Shown in pieces: positions 10,853 through 25,503 of a DNA stretch of 64,000 bases. Origin of the DNA: Allolobophora icterica (lineage: Eukaryota > Annelida > Clitellata > Crassiclitellata > Lumbricidae); contig OY744613.1 in assembly GCA_963556255.1 (NCBI GenBank), forward strand, positions 39,039,888 to 39,103,887, in the 5' to 3' direction. Made by a program: the position numbers and the translations under genes. Under the pieces are notes generated by a model that did not search any database, was not told the origin of the DNA, and saw nothing but the letters and a program-made list of their open reading frames with translations. Position 1 is the stretch's first letter. Each line of letters opens with the position of its first letter.

Positions 10853-12439
10853 ATCAGATTCTTTTGTCGATCTGCTACCTCGAGAAACCCTCTTGGTGCA
10901 TCACGTACACACGAACTCGTTGCTCCATTGTCAGGTTCCGACCCTTCTTCATTATTGTTAGTGCGTGCTGTCCAAGTCTCATAATTTGGTGATATCCAAC
11001 GCCAGGCATTAATATTTAAGCGTTTCACGCACGCGTGCTGTCTCTCCGTAACTGGTTGAAAAAGGATTGGCCAGCTTAACGAGCAGTGATTGGCTAATCA
11101 TGATTTAACTTTTACGGACAATCCATCATTTCTAGGGTGAATTATTTTGATGTACCGGGTACATGTAATTGTACCATAATTAACGTGAAATCAATTCATC
11201 CACCTGCAGATATGGATTTTCAAAGCTACAGATATTCCCTGTAACACAGATAGAATGAGGTGTATTTACTGTAAGGTTGGATTGAGTAAACATCCATAGA
11301 AATTGAAAAAAATGCAAAATTTGTTGGTGATGCGAAACTTTTGCACACCACTGTATGTAATCGCATCTGGTCTTTTGATTTTATAGTCATGTTATTTTAT
11401 TTGGAAACGTAATGATTGCAATTTCGTGTTTTTAATTAATTAAAAATATCAGCACTAATGAAATCTGAACTCTCCTTATTTCTGTTACAGTACGAAGCTA
11501 TCAATTATACCTCAGATCATTGTGTTGAGCGCTTAATAAAGTCTCTAAAATAATTAAATACGAAGCTGTTCAACTGTTTGTCGAAAATCAATACGTAAAT
11601 CACCAAAAGCTAATTAAGCACAGAATTTCCAGACCCCCTTTCTGCAATTATTCTTAGGTCTGACTTTATCGTTTTGCTTCTTCGGCTGTCAGTATCGTTC
11701 GCCATTCGCTGAGCCCAGCTGTTTTCTTTGGCCTGCATTGCTAACTGAACTTAATTGAAAACAAGCTCTGCTTTTCCGTCATGGGTCAGCTGTCACCCAA
11801 ATTCATTTGCACTCAATTTAATTCCAATCAATACAATTGTTCTCAACTGGGTATTTCCTTTCTCAGTAAGTTATCAGCTCCCGAATTAAAACATCCTGCC
11901 TCAGCTCACTTTGCAATGTGATGTAGACGGAGTAGTCATTGGCTTGCTTTTAATTTCTTTCAGGATTAAAATCACTGTAGAGTGCAATCAGACAATAATG
12001 TGATCAATTGGAATACTCATCCCTTAATGTATTGCTTCAGATAACATCGATTAGACTTACATCGATATGACTTACATTAATTTTTAGTTGAGTCGTATTT
12101 AGGCCTAATACTAGCATTTAGGCCTAATACGAGGCCAAATACTTGCTTGTGCATATTAAATTTTAAGCAGTAAGTGACCTTTGGCCTATAAGTAGTAGAC
12201 CCAAATGTAGGTTGGAATACGGCAACCCGAGCGATGCCGAACTGATTACAATGACGAATTTGGAGTTGCAGGCCGCAGGTAAACAAAAACATGATATAGT
12301 GAAACACTGTGTTACCACAGGCTTCGGTCTAACTTCATGCAGAATGATACTGGCATTCTATCCTGATTCTGTGGACCAGGACAATAATATACCTGTGACT
12401 ATTCGAAGCAACAGTTCTGAAGAATGCATGATAAACCTG
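10853..12439. other. no recognisable gene
   Basis: AT-rich sequence without supported exons. It holds a TACATGTA (11160-11167) and two TAGGCCTA sites only 19 bases apart (12100 and 12119). Confidence 0.4.
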
Positions 12440-12446
12440 AGTCATT

Positions 12447-12521
<75 letters not shown>

Positions 12522-12722
12522 TTTATTCTTTAATTAAGCGCCTGCAAACGCACTGCGCTGTACATGTACATGTTATGCGATAAATCTTAACTACTAACAG
12601 AACAGACAGCCTGCAATACACGGCGCAAATTGCAGCCTACAAAGCATGTCCGCCTATGGGACTCGATCCTTGTACCTCTCGCACTCTACTCCAGATGTTA
12701 TCCAATGCGCTATCCCCACCCC
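12440..12722 (-). mobile_element. tRNA-derived SINE (family 2)
   Basis: On the minus strand a tRNA-like head begins near 12722 with GGGGATAGCGCATTGGATAA (A-box-like TAGCGCATTGG) and reaches a B-box-like GGATCGAGTCC near 12670. A non-tRNA body follows and the element ends in an ATT tract (TAA on the plus strand, 12450-12520). The body and tail argue against a functional tRNA gene. Confidence 0.6.
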
Positions 12723-14059
12723 CAATAAAGCAATAAAGCCCCTATTGAAATCGCCTTCTTTTCAATGCTGCCTTAGGAAGTCATTCAGCCGTGAAACGAG
12801 ATGTCATATTGATTAATTGGTGTTGTTTAGGCCTTGTAAATGGACAATTTTGACATATATGCTACGATCTTGTTTAACTTTAGACTCAAACGTCTTCCTA
12901 AGGATGCAAATGATATTAGTAGAGTTAGTAGCTTTATTCACGAAGCATTATAAGCATTTTTCGAACATTTCGCTATTTGATGGTCTACGCTTGAGTATCG
13001 CACGCAGTTGGTTACTAATATATAACAGACACATTTTGTCCTCAATGACTTTGAGATCATTAAGATTGCGCAGGTAGTGAGCGTATTGTGAGATACGTAA
13101 AAGCAGCATCTTATAAGTGCATGGATAACTAGCTTGGAAATTTTTAAAATAGAAATTTAAATGGGGAAGGTATCTGATCTCATAGTTCAACAAGGGGGTT
13201 CACAATTTCGCGGTTCTGCATTATCTTTTATGGCAGACCTTTCTGTAGGGCCGGCCCTAGCCCAAATAGCTCCCAGGCAAAGCATTCATTTGGCGCCCTC
13301 TGACCCCACCCACTACATGGTCCACCCCACGTCACAACCCAATGAGGAACCAACCAGAACATTACGCTGAGCTGAGTTATTTATTGTTAGTTTTTATTAG
13401 TAATAATAAATCTTTTTGCTGGCAGTGAAAAGCTAAACTGTTAAAACAAATTTTGTGTGAGAAAATGGTGCCCCGTAGATCATGGCGTCCCATGCAACTA
13501 CCTGCTTTGCCTCTGCCTAGGACCGGCACGTTCTCTTAGCCAATGAGAAACGATTTTGACACAGGATATACCAGTAAGTTAATAGTCGAAGTGGAAACTT
13601 CCAGTACAGATTGCTTGAGACATAAAAAATACTGACTATTTAATTCAGGCATTCTTGTGGTTTGAAAAACTCGAGGTATTTTGCCTAATTATAGTCCTCA
13701 GCACGTCGCGTTAATTTGTTTGACAATCACAGTTAAGTAATTCGGTTTGTAAATCTCATGCTTAGTCTAGGTAATAAAAATTTACACTAAACATGAGATT
13801 TACAATTTTAATCGCGACATTTAAATTAGGCCTACATGACTCAATAGGCTATTAAGTGAAAACAAACAAAATGTTGTGTCTGTGAAATCTGTTTTTTTTT
13901 GTTAGGAAATTTAGCGTTTGAATGTTTACAAAATGTCAGAATCTATGCAAGACTAAATAAGAGATCGGGTCTATAGAGAATTTGCTTGAAAATGACTAAA
14001 AAGACTATTGTTTATTCAGTTCTTTGTAACTGTTAAAAATCTTGAGACTCTAGGCATTA
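12723..14059. other. no recognisable gene
   Basis: No supported exon. A TAGGCCTA lies at 13827-13834. The stretch 13230-13530 has a run of CCCCACCC/GGCGCC blocks typical of DNA-transposon debris, but I could not delimit an element. Confidence 0.35.
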
Positions 14060-14455
14060 ACAACAGATGCATATCAACGATCTTCTCAGATTCCGCACTA
14101 TCCTTAACTTTAGAACCGCAGCTAATGTCGTTTCGTTACACCCATAGTCCATACCAAACCATTAAGAATTATTGTAATTCGCTCTTCCTGAATATAGATA
14201 CCATCCAAATAGAGCAATAGACCTTCTTCAAGCTAACCAGAATGCTCTCGCTCATGTTGCAATTGAAAACCCCCAAACACCATCACATCACACCTGTTCT
14301 TAAATCACTCCACCGGTTTAAAATTCCGAACAATTAGAATAGAAATTCGGAAATTCCTATGTCTTAGCCTACCTACAGCACACTCCAGTACTCCCAACCT
14401 TCCAATCTGCATCAGTTATTTACAGTATAATAACTAATTCACTTAAACTTCTCCA
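14060..14455 (+). pseudogene. LINE reverse-transcriptase tail relic (family 1)
   Basis: Fragments in shifting frames read YCNSLFLNIDTIQIEQ, NQNALAHV and HHITPVLKSLHRFKIP. These align with the same region of the better preserved copy at 58845-59855 (YCNSLFHNLDSTQIKR, HHITPILKSLHWLKIP). Stops and frameshifts make it non-coding. Confidence 0.7.
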
Positions 14456-14462
14456 TATTGGG

Positions 14463-14647
14463 TAGGGTACAGAGTAATGGTAACACTCGTGGCCAGGAGA
14501 GCATTAGATCGCGGTTCGATGCCCGTAACCCCTTCTAGGGCGGCGCCTTGCATGGCTGCCCAAACCGTGGGTTTAATTAAGATCTTGATAGTACTTTCAT
14601 GTTTCAATGTAAGCTTACGGCGTACTTGTCAGTTTGAATTAATAAAG

Positions 14648-14650
<3 letters not shown>
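14463..14650 (+). mobile_element. tRNA-derived SINE (family 1)
   Basis: It shares AATGGTAACACTC, GAGAGCATTAGATCG and the B-box-like GGTTCGATGCC with the copies at 7851 and 23383. The 3' end TTGAATTAATAAAG runs directly into an ATT tract. Confidence 0.75.
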
Positions 14651-14719
<69 letters not shown>

Positions 14720-14720
14720 T
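14648..14720. repeat. (ATT)n microsatellite at a SINE 3' end
   Basis: Nearly pure ATT starting at the SINE tail and ending in a T-run. Confidence 0.95.
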
Positions 14721-14802
14721 TTTTGTTGTTGCCCCGAGGTATACAGGATCCCTCAGGGACTTCAATATTAATTAATGTAACATATAAAAAGTCCGGAATG
14801 GC
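14721..14802 (+). repeat. ATT-flanked short repeat, copy 1
   Basis: A cassette T-run, GCCCCGAGGTATACAGGATC, then CCTCAGGGAC, with ATT tracts on both sides. The CCCCGAGG...CCTCGGGG arms can pair. Two more copies lie at 15428-15556 and 55690-55830. Confidence 0.7.
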
Positions 14803-14804
14803 CC

Positions 14805-14876
<72 letters not shown>

Positions 14877-14933
14877 TACTACTACTACTACTATTACTAC
14901 TATTATTATCATTATCATTATTACTTTTATAAC

Positions 14934-14990
<57 letters not shown>
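14803..14990. repeat. (ATT)n with internal ACT block
   Basis: ATT units interrupted by (ACT)n and a short ATC/ATT mixture near 14878-14937. Confidence 0.95.
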
Positions 14991-14991
<1 letters not shown>

Positions 14992-15009
14992 TAACAATAA
15001 TGATTAAAT

Positions 15010-15377
15010 AATCTGAAGCGCCATCTCAGCGTCACTCAGTGAACAATTTATCGTGAAAATGTCGATGAGAAGCAGATGGCATTCCCGCGTTGGACAGCTA
15101 TCGACAGCCTCTGAAACAGGTAGCTTGTCTCAAGCGTGTCCTGAGTTGAATCCGTCAGCCTATGTCCTAGTTCCAACACAAAATCCAATCCTTCGGAACT
15201 CCATGCACCACTCGTCTCCACTGCAACCGCTACAAAAGCATGCGTTCGGGTGATTGTGTCGTATTTGGATCTTTTGGCGGCGGCTGCCCGGTTTGCGGCC
15301 TCACCTGCTCCGTTGATGTTGCAGCCAGATGTGACGCTGCATATGTGTTCGAAACGGTCACATCCCAAGTGAGGCAC
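15010..15377 (-). pseudogene. non-LTR retrotransposon C-terminus (family 2), copy 1
   Basis: A minus-strand frame of about 109 codons ends in sequence such as GEAANRAAAAKRSKYD, VAVETSGAWSSEGLDFV, HRLTDSTQ and LFQRLSIAVQRGNA. This matches the C-terminal tail of a LINE class common in marine invertebrates, in which an alanine-rich AxAAAxxK block precedes V-x-x-x-G-x-W-x-x-E. Two more copies follow at 15846-16222 and 16390-19916. The 3' end adjoins the ATT tract at its left. The clade is not assigned. Confidence 0.65.
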
Positions 15378-15384
15378 CTTCCGT

Positions 15385-15430
15385 CTTATTATTATTATTA
15401 TTGAAAATATTATTATTATTATTATTATTT
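15385..15430. repeat. short (ATT)n tract
   Basis: ATT units in two blocks leading into a T-run. Confidence 0.9.
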
Positions 15431-15556
15431 TTTTTTTGCCCCAAGGTACATATGATCCCTTGGGGACTTAGATATTAATTTGTTGTTATGTTATTTCCAG
15501 GAGATCAGGCCTCGTCCTCCGTTGAGTCCCTGAATGTGCCACGGAATGCGATGGCA
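15428..15556 (+). repeat. ATT-flanked short repeat, copy 2
   Basis: T-run, GCCCCAAGGTACATATGATC, CCTTGGGGAC and, at the right, GAATGTGCCACGGAATGCG before ATT. It aligns with 14721-14802 at the left and 55690-55830 at both ends. The CCAAGG/CCTTGG arms keep pairing by compensating changes relative to the GAGG/CCTC form. Confidence 0.7.
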
Positions 15557-15772
<216 letters not shown>

Positions 15773-15845
15773 ACGAATTTATTTCTTCATACAACCAATA
15801 AACTCATTATACAGACGAATTGTTTACTGTTTCCAGTCACTGTAT

Positions 15846-16222
15846 CTAGGCTATAGGCCGCCACAATGCTGGCTGCACCGTCTCCTTATTGTTCAAATCC
15901 GAGGTGCCTAGAACAGATAGGGCGTTTTCAGTTTGTAGGGCGACTGATAGACGCTGGAGCAGATGGCTGGTTTCACGCTGGTCACCTGTCGCGGCTTTTA
16001 TCTTGGCTCCAAGTTCTTGGACGAAATCCAGTGACTCAGCGTGCCAGCTTCCTGAGGATTCGACTGTCACACTGATCGTCGCTCATGTGAATGTTAAGAA
16101 GGCTACAGAGTCCTGTTCTCAAGACTTCGTCGAAGTCGTGTAAAAGTCCTTCGTTTAAGAAGCAGGCTGATGTTCTTAATATGTATAGCAGCTTCGGTAT
16201 GCTTAAGCTGCACCTCAACAGG
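15846..16222 (-). pseudogene. non-LTR retrotransposon C-terminus (family 2), copy 2
   Basis: Minus-strand frames at 16036-16218 (PKLLYILRTSACF, LLNIHMSDDQ) and 15846-16070 (VESSGSWHAESLDFVQELG, RETSHLLQRLSVALQ) are parts of the family-2 LINE protein brought together by an internal deletion. The intervening region, present at 19097-19900 in copy 3, is missing here. Confidence 0.65.
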
Positions 16223-16241
16223 GTAAATGAATCGTGTGGAT

Positions 16242-16294
16242 GTTATTATTATTATTTTTATTATTATTATTATTATTATTATTAATATTATTAA

Positions 16295-16369
<75 letters not shown>
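16242..16369. repeat. (ATT)n microsatellite
   Basis: ATT with an ATTTTT and two ATTAAT interruptions. It directly adjoins the 3' end of the third family-2 LINE copy. Confidence 0.95.
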
Positions 16370-16389
16370 GGCGTCATTCGATCAGTCCT

Positions 16390-16693
16390 GGGCTAACTAA
16401 TCTTCTGATTGTTCCAATCCTAGGTGCCTAAATCAGACATGGAGTTTCCAGTTTGAAGAGTGACTGATAAGCACTAGAGCATATGGCTGGTCTCACGCTG
16501 GTCAACTGTCATTGGTTTAAGCTTGCCTCATAGGTCTTGGACAAACTCCATTGACTCGGTGTGCCAGCTTCCTGTGGTTTCGACTGCAGAAGGGACGAAA
16601 TGGGTGACTATAGCAGCATATTTACATTCCTTACTGAAAGCTGCTTTTTCAGCTGCAGCGCCTGCGTTTTGTGATGTCAAATGCTCGTATGAT
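16390..16693 (-). pseudogene. family-2 LINE copy 3, 3' part
   Basis: The minus strand reads VETTGSWHTESMEFVQDL, then DQRETSHML and LSVTLQTGN, with stop codons. Upstream sequence of the same copy resumes at 19097, so the copy was split by the hAT insertion at 16694-19088. Confidence 0.65.
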
Positions 16694-17454
16694 CAGGGTC
16701 CGATTTGCCGGGGGGGTCGGGGGGGTTGGACCCCCTGCTTCTTTTTTTGACCCCCCTGCTTCAAGCCTTTGGCCGACCCCCGGGGGGGTCGGCTTGACCC
16801 CCTCAAATTCATTACCCTGAGTCCTACACCAAACGACTCCAGTATGACCTACCGCAAGCAGTGCAGCCTTGTCACCTTTGGGTAATTATTTATTATCCAG
16901 TCGGGTACCGGTACCCTAATTTTGAAATATCGCGTTAATATTGTTCACGAGTAGCGCTTTAAGCTTGGCATATTCAGCTGTTGAGGGATTATGTTACTTT
17001 TAACTCAAGCTGAGGTCGTCTACTCTGTAGGCAGAGGCAGTGTCAGAAATATTTCGCAGGGCATGACCAAACATACAGAAGACAACAAACGGACCACAGT
17101 CCCTGCACAAGCCAGCGCCCTCAGGCGCCTTCATGCCCGGAGTCCTCGCCTTGGGCACATCGGCTCCAACGCCACGAGCATCCAGTTGCGGGGTAAAGGT
17201 CAAGTAGACAGTGGTATTCTGTCCAGCGTTCGCTGGCGCTTTTGACCTCGATTGACCTAGACTAGAGTGCACATCTGTATCAGTGCACAGCTATGCTGTC
17301 ATTTTTGTGACATGAACCGAATTGGAGATCGGCATTCGGCATAAGGTGGTCAAAATGCAGGCTCATCTGTGCCTATATAAAGTACCTATATAAAGTCACT
17401 GGTGATGCTGCAGTTGTTGTCATGCAACCGCCAGTCCAACAACGTTCCCGCTCT

Positions 17455-17860
17455 GCCGAGTCTGACTCTGTTGTGAAACGGCAGAATATGTTCAAACAAG
17501 AACACGTCATCAAAACGTACGTCTCCTACTAATGGATTATGGTGGAACCCCAGAAGCTGTGCACTCTGCTTCAGAGAAGTTTCGGATTGACAATTTTCTG
17601 CCCATCGTTGATCAATAATTCACAACCGAGTTGACAAGAAGGTTTGCATCATACGAACTATGCTCAAGGTTTGGTTTTCTATCGAGGCTTGAATCTTGTA
17701 GTGATGAAGAAATACACAACTCAGAGAAAAACCTTGTAGCAATATACGGCGATGACCTCGATGAAAGCATTGGCAATGAGCTGATAATTTTATGCAGTGT
17801 TCTTATTTTGTCAAAATGTTTAAACACGAGACAGGTAGGGCAGGCCTCAACATAAGTCAT
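17455..17860 (+). pseudogene. hAT transposase remnant, middle region
   Basis: Plus-strand frames read LTRRFASYELCSRFGFLSRL, EEIHNSEKNL and YGDDLDESIGNELI. In hAT transposases of the KIAA1586/ZMYM-like group this region has the pattern ELxxRF...FGFLxxL...Y-x-DDLD. Stops and a short frame show it is dead. Confidence 0.55.
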
Positions 17861-18394
17861 GAGTAGTTCATGTACCAATACATGGCAAAGGTGTTGAAAG
17901 TTCATTTCAAGTATGACACATGAGAGACCTAGCCACCCTGCAGCGTTGAGCATAGAGAGTGATATTCTACGTCAACTGAATTTTAATCAGTTTATTGATG
18001 ACTTTGCCAATGGAAAAGTGCGCAAAGTCCTAATGGGCCTATTCAAATTTACACCCAACTGTAGGCTTAACTGAGCTAATTAACTGACTCGATCTATCTG
18101 TTTTTAGTTTGGAGGTCCCGCCTATCACCCTTTTTAATTTCTTCTTTGTCTGTATTAACAATTTCTATTAAAAACTGGATAAGAATCTTAAAGCTTATCC
18201 TTTTGTGTTGTACTTGAACCTCTTAATATAATAGAAGACACTTTATTTATAAGTAAACTGATCTTCCCAATTTATTTTCATATTTAAAAAAATTAATTAG
18301 GCCCTAACAATAAGTCACAATTCCCAGATTGTGATCGAGTACTCTATACATACAAACAAGGCCAACATGGGGGGGGGTCTGATCTCGCAACACT

Positions 18395-18620
18395 TGAGCA
18401 CACTTTGAAGATTCTGCTCATTTCGTCTGCAGCTTGCGAGCGTAGCTTTAGCCAGATGAACTTGCAACATAGGCCTACAGTGCGCAACCTGCTGGGTGTT
18501 GGCCCCATCAGCTACCTGCTGATGATCAGCATTAACGGGCCATCTCTAACATCTTGGAATGCCAGGATATACGTTATTTCCTGGCTGAAATCTGGGTGGG
18601 TCATTATGCCTTAGATAAGC
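18395..18620 (+). pseudogene. hAT transposase C-terminal dimerisation domain remnant
   Basis: The frame reads ISSAACERSFSQMNLQHRPT, then LLMISINGPSL and WNARIYVISWLKSGW. This matches hATC domains (S-x-x-x-C-E-R-x-F-S, then a GPP-x-L and Y-V-x-x-W-L ending). It lies in the hAT at 16694-19088 and confirms that the element is hAT. A TAGGCCTA footprint-like site interrupts it at 18470-18477. Confidence 0.75.
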
Positions 18621-19096
18621 CAATTGGCAAGGCGATTATTGTGCACAAACAAAAGAAGTATGCACAGCTTTTCATAGTGGCTATACTAGTGTACTTGGCG
18701 CACTGGTTCATTGGGTTTGCTAGTATTTCCAATGACAGTACTTGATGCATTGGTTTGATAGCTTTGGTTGTGTACTTGTATTTCATCTTTCAGTGCAATT
18801 TAGTCACTTCTAACGCTTCTGTGTGGGCCTACAATTTGTTGTTCCTATTAGTATATTTCAGCTAAAACTGCTGCTGAAAGCTCCTTTTAATTTTGAATAT
18901 AAATTTTGTTCGATGTCATGTTTGCATCGTAGTTGACTGTTGGTCATTGCAGAATCTTGACATACTATGGAAGTTCATTAACCTCATTTACAAAATAACG
19001 AGTAAAAAATTAATTATGGCTTAATAAATTTTTATTATTTGTATAGATTTCCGACCCCCCTGCTTCTTTTTTGACAAATCGGACCCTGCGTATGAT

Positions 19097-19916
19097 GCTG
19101 CGAATGTATTCAACACCGTGACATTCCACGTCAAGCAACGACATCTGGACCAAGGTAGAACGGTTGGCACCATGAGGCTTTTTGTAATCGGATCTGGAGA
19201 GGCTGCTGGGCTCTTTCATGGCCGGTATTTTGGTTTTGGTGAAAGCCCGTCATATCACATCTCACGCCATGTCGTTTTTTCCTTCCCGCTCATTTGATGC
19301 AAGAGAATCCGTGATGGCCATTGAGTTCTACTATAGCACCACAGGTATAATTATGTGTGTTTACACAACGCAGAGCCCAGCCAGATGCCGGATTCTATTC
19401 TTAGCACCTCTACCGACATCCGGAATCCTGCTGTTGTTATGGAAAGTGCATGAAGCCAGTTTCCTGAGAGTGGCGATTGCACGGCTAACAATTTGGCTTC
19501 AACAGCAGAATCACTAGCTCTTTCTCATAGGAATTGAAGAGCTTGCGAGATCAGTGTGCTGTACCATTCTCCTTGTATAACATTATGAGCCTCTAGTTCG
19601 TGGTCTTCGAGGTCCGTTCAATCTCTAAGACCGCGAACTAGAGGCCTTCTCTACCAATAGATCTGTGAACGTGAAAGGTGCGACATCGTGTAGCATTTGG
19701 TCTTGAAGGTTTCGCGTGCCAGCGGCTGATGCCAAAAAGGCGGAAGTTGTCAGCATATCGCTGGCACTACGAATGCCCAGACCACCGTTTTTCGCAGGCA
19801 AAAATGCCTGGATCCATTGATCGTCTCTCATGTGAATGTTGAGAAGGCTACACAGTTCTGTTCTCAGGACTTCGTCAAAGTCGCGTAGAAGTGCTTCGTT
19901 TAAGAAGCAGGCTGAT
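19097..19916 (-). pseudogene. family-2 LINE copy 3, 5' part
   Basis: The minus strand reads LLNIHMRDDQWIQAFL and PAKNGGLGIRSASDML, then SAFLASAAG (19625-19831) and further on KEPSSLSRSDYKKPHGA (19010-19219 region). These are successive blocks downstream of the reverse transcriptase in this LINE class. The right edge is cut by insertion of the CR1-like element at 19917, right after AAGAAGCAGGCTGAT, a sequence that continues differently in copy 2 (near 16170). Confidence 0.65.
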
Positions 19917-21236
19917 TGTAATTGTAATTGTAACCGAAAACTTATATAGCGCCACTCAAATCAGCGGCGCTTTCAACCCGCATCAATGCCGGCACCGGCA
20001 AAAAGGAAAGTTTTCAGGCGTCTACGGAACTGGAGAGGGGAGAGGGCAAGAAGCTCTTGGCGGAGAAACAAGGGAGACAGTTCCAAGCAGAGGGGCCAAC
20101 ATAGGCGAAACTTCTGGATTGTGCCGTGGAAGATCGCATGCGAGGGACAACCATAAGGCCGCGAGCCGAAGATCGCAAGGAAGCCCTCGCAGGCAAGGAA
20201 GAAACTGGGTTGCAAAAATTCATTAGGTAAGACGGAGCAGAGGCAGTAAGGCAGTTGCGCATGAGAGTGAGGGTTTTAAACTGAATTCGCTGTTGAGCAG
20301 GGAGCCAGTGGAGGGAATCACGGATAAAGGCAGAAATGTGGGCAAACTTAGGAATGTCACCTATAAGCCGAGCAGCAGCATTAAGGATAGTCTGGAGTTT
20401 GTGCATATTGGAGGAGGAAAGGCCAATGTACACAGCATTGCCAAAGTCTACCCTAGTGCAGATCAGAGCATGGACCAGTGTAGTAACAGCATGAAATGAA
20501 AGAGACTTGCGGATGGATCGGAGCTGGCGTAGATGATAAAAGCAAGATCTGGATACAAGGTTAACTTGATCAGTAAAGGAGAGGGTAGGGTCAAGGACAA
20601 TCCCCAAGTCACGAACAGAGCAGGAGAATTGAATGAGGGGAAACCTAAGATGTAGAGATTCAAAATCAATCTTGCTGAGTTGGAGGCGACCACCGAGCCA
20701 GATAAACTGAGTCTTGTCGGGGTTCAGCCGCAAGCGATTAGAGGAAAGCCAAGAATCCAGAGCAGAGGCTGCTGCTAAGATGCGTTCGACCATTTGGACA
20801 GCAGAAGAGGCTGGACCATGAATTAGAGACTGGGTGTCATCAGCATACTGATGAGACGAAACCCCATACTGCTGGAAAATCCCCCCAAGGTCCGAAGTGT
20901 ATAGGATGAACAGCAGAGGAGCAAGAACAGAGCCTTGGGGGAGACCATAGGAGGTAGTGACCCAAGGAGTACGTTGTGATCCAAAGACCACAGATATGGA
21001 CCTGTCAGAGAGGAAAGAGCGGAACCATAAAAGGGCACTATCAGAGATACCGAAGGATATAGATAGCCGATTTAAGAGAATAGAGTGGTCTACCGTGTCA
21101 AAGGCTGCGCTGATATCATAGAGAGCTAACAGGGTGACATGACCACGGTCAAGAGCTTGGAAGACATCGATGTTCTTTGTTTTTTCATTACGTGGGTTCT
21201 GCTTCTTTTTCAGCGGTAATGAAACAAATACCAACT
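19917..21236 (-). pseudogene. CR1/L2-like LINE reverse transcriptase, 5'-truncated
   Basis: A 406-codon minus-strand frame (21234 to about 20014) carries the reverse transcriptase core: LYDISAAFDTVDH with Asp40, YGLPQGSVLAPLLF near residues 96-109 and the catalytic YADD at 130-133. The post-RT thumb follows, with FGNAVYIGL, LHWLPAQQRIQFK and GPSAWNCLP. There is no endonuclease domain, as usual for 5'-truncated copies. A one-base loss near 20030 shifts the last residues out of frame. The 3' end reads GGCGCTATATAAGTTTTCGG and a (TTACAA)n tail at 19917-19935. Recently inserted but dead. Confidence 0.85.
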
Positions 21237-22631
21237 GATAAAGGCCTTAACAATATTAATTAGGGCCTAATCTCAACTCTGAAGCACTCGAGAACATATG
21301 TCTGAATCTGTTGACTATATTGATTCTGCGATATGATAATGAAGAGAGTCCTGATTTTATCGTTAGATCAAACTTCAAGTAGCAAGCTGTTGTTTTCTTT
21401 CTTCCTTGTTCCGAGGAATTTTCGCAATTTCATTAGCATTGTATAATAGTCATTCTGTAATTTATTTCAGTGTCATCCTGATCAGGTATCACACGATAGA
21501 AATAGCAAAAGCGAGACCCTGGATTGTCAGACTTTCGGGAACGCACACACGAGACAATCTGGAATTTCCCGCAGAGATAATAAATCACAAATGACTATTA
21601 GGAGGACAGTGAAATGGGTAAATTCCTGGGAAGAAGGAAGAAGGAAAACAACTAGGCCTACTTGATGTTCGTATCCTGCCTCATTGTCTCTCCGTCTTGC
21701 TGCCTCCCATCCTCCCACCCCACCAAACACTGTAGGCTAATTGGGTGACTCCGTGTAAACGGATCTGTTTTTATTAGTGGGCCTGCTGTACATTTCCTAT
21801 GCTGTGTATAATCAACAACGTGACCACTGTTCAGTCGAGTTCAGTATCCGTTTATGTATTTAGGGCCTCTGTATGTTTGCTTGTAGGTATGTAATATATT
21901 TTGTAGCCAGAGTTTCCTTGTGAGGCTTTTGCACTCAGACACAAAAGAAAATTGTTCTAAAAGCTAACAGCCGTTGACGGTTCACGCCTTCACTACGGTT
22001 GCTTGTATTTTCTGAGAATAAAGAATGGCAGCTAGTCGAAGAAAAACTCGCATCGTATGGATCCTTGCATCGACAGACGCTATCCTTATTGACAACCGAG
22101 CGCGAAATTAGAGTAATTTGGAACGTGCCGGGGCGTTTACTCCTAGCTTAATTATTGGATTCATAGACCAAACACGGCTTTTCAATTGCAATCCTTCCAA
22201 AACACTTCTGTTTATTGCTACAATGAGCGAAGTATTGTAAAGTATTATAAGCAGATTTAGCTAACCTATCAGTTTCATCTGTGTCTTGCTTGCTTCTGAT
22301 AGCAAATACCTATTGGTTCAATGGTCTACGTGTAGGCCTTATTTAACTGGGGAGTCAGCAAATAAATGTGGAAACATGAATACAGCGGCATATGAGGTTT
22401 TTAGGTTCATTATTGAGCGTGATGGCGTGTGTGATTATAGAGATGTTTGTATTAGTGTCTGAAGAATAAGTACATGATTGAATATACATGTACTATTATG
22501 TGGTCCTTTCTGCACTGTTTGCTACACGTTATCAGGCTTTCTGAATAATGATAACTTCTGCGGTAATGCAACGTTTTGTCCTACAGGCTTTTGTCGCAGA
22601 CGGAGCTTAACCTTGGACTTTGTCATGGTCG
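21237..22631. other. no recognisable gene
   Basis: AT-rich DNA with one TAGGCCTA (21653) and one TACATGTA (22485). It lies 3' of the amidase gene, and the amidase 3' exon and UTR could lie within it. Confidence 0.35.
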
Positions 22632-22733
22632 TCACAGCAACTGAGTCAGTTTGCAGCCTGGAACGGAAGCCTTGCAAGATGTCGGACCAGAGGTCTCGCT
22701 TCGACATTGAATGGAGCTTGGACCGTCACTTAC

Positions 22734-25503
<2,770 letters not shown>

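Larger units (their letters stand above)
16694..19088 (+). mobile_element. 2.4-kb hAT element with transposase relic
   Basis: Target duplication cgtatgat is perfect at 16686-16693 and 19089-19096. Terminal inverted repeats CAGGGTCCGATTTG are identical over 14 bases and are followed inward by G-rich and GACCCCCC blocks. It lies inside a family-2 LINE and carries the transposase remnants at 17455-17860 and 18395-18620. Confidence 0.9.

Noticed and set aside
12640..12722. Functional tRNA gene on the minus strand
   Set aside because: A- and B-box-like motifs are present, but a non-tRNA body and ATT tail follow, and I could not fold a full cloverleaf. It reads better as a SINE head.
20014..21234. 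Active LINE reverse transcriptase gene
   Set aside because: The catalytic core is intact, but the copy lacks the N-terminal RT part and endonuclease and has a one-base frameshift near its C-terminus.
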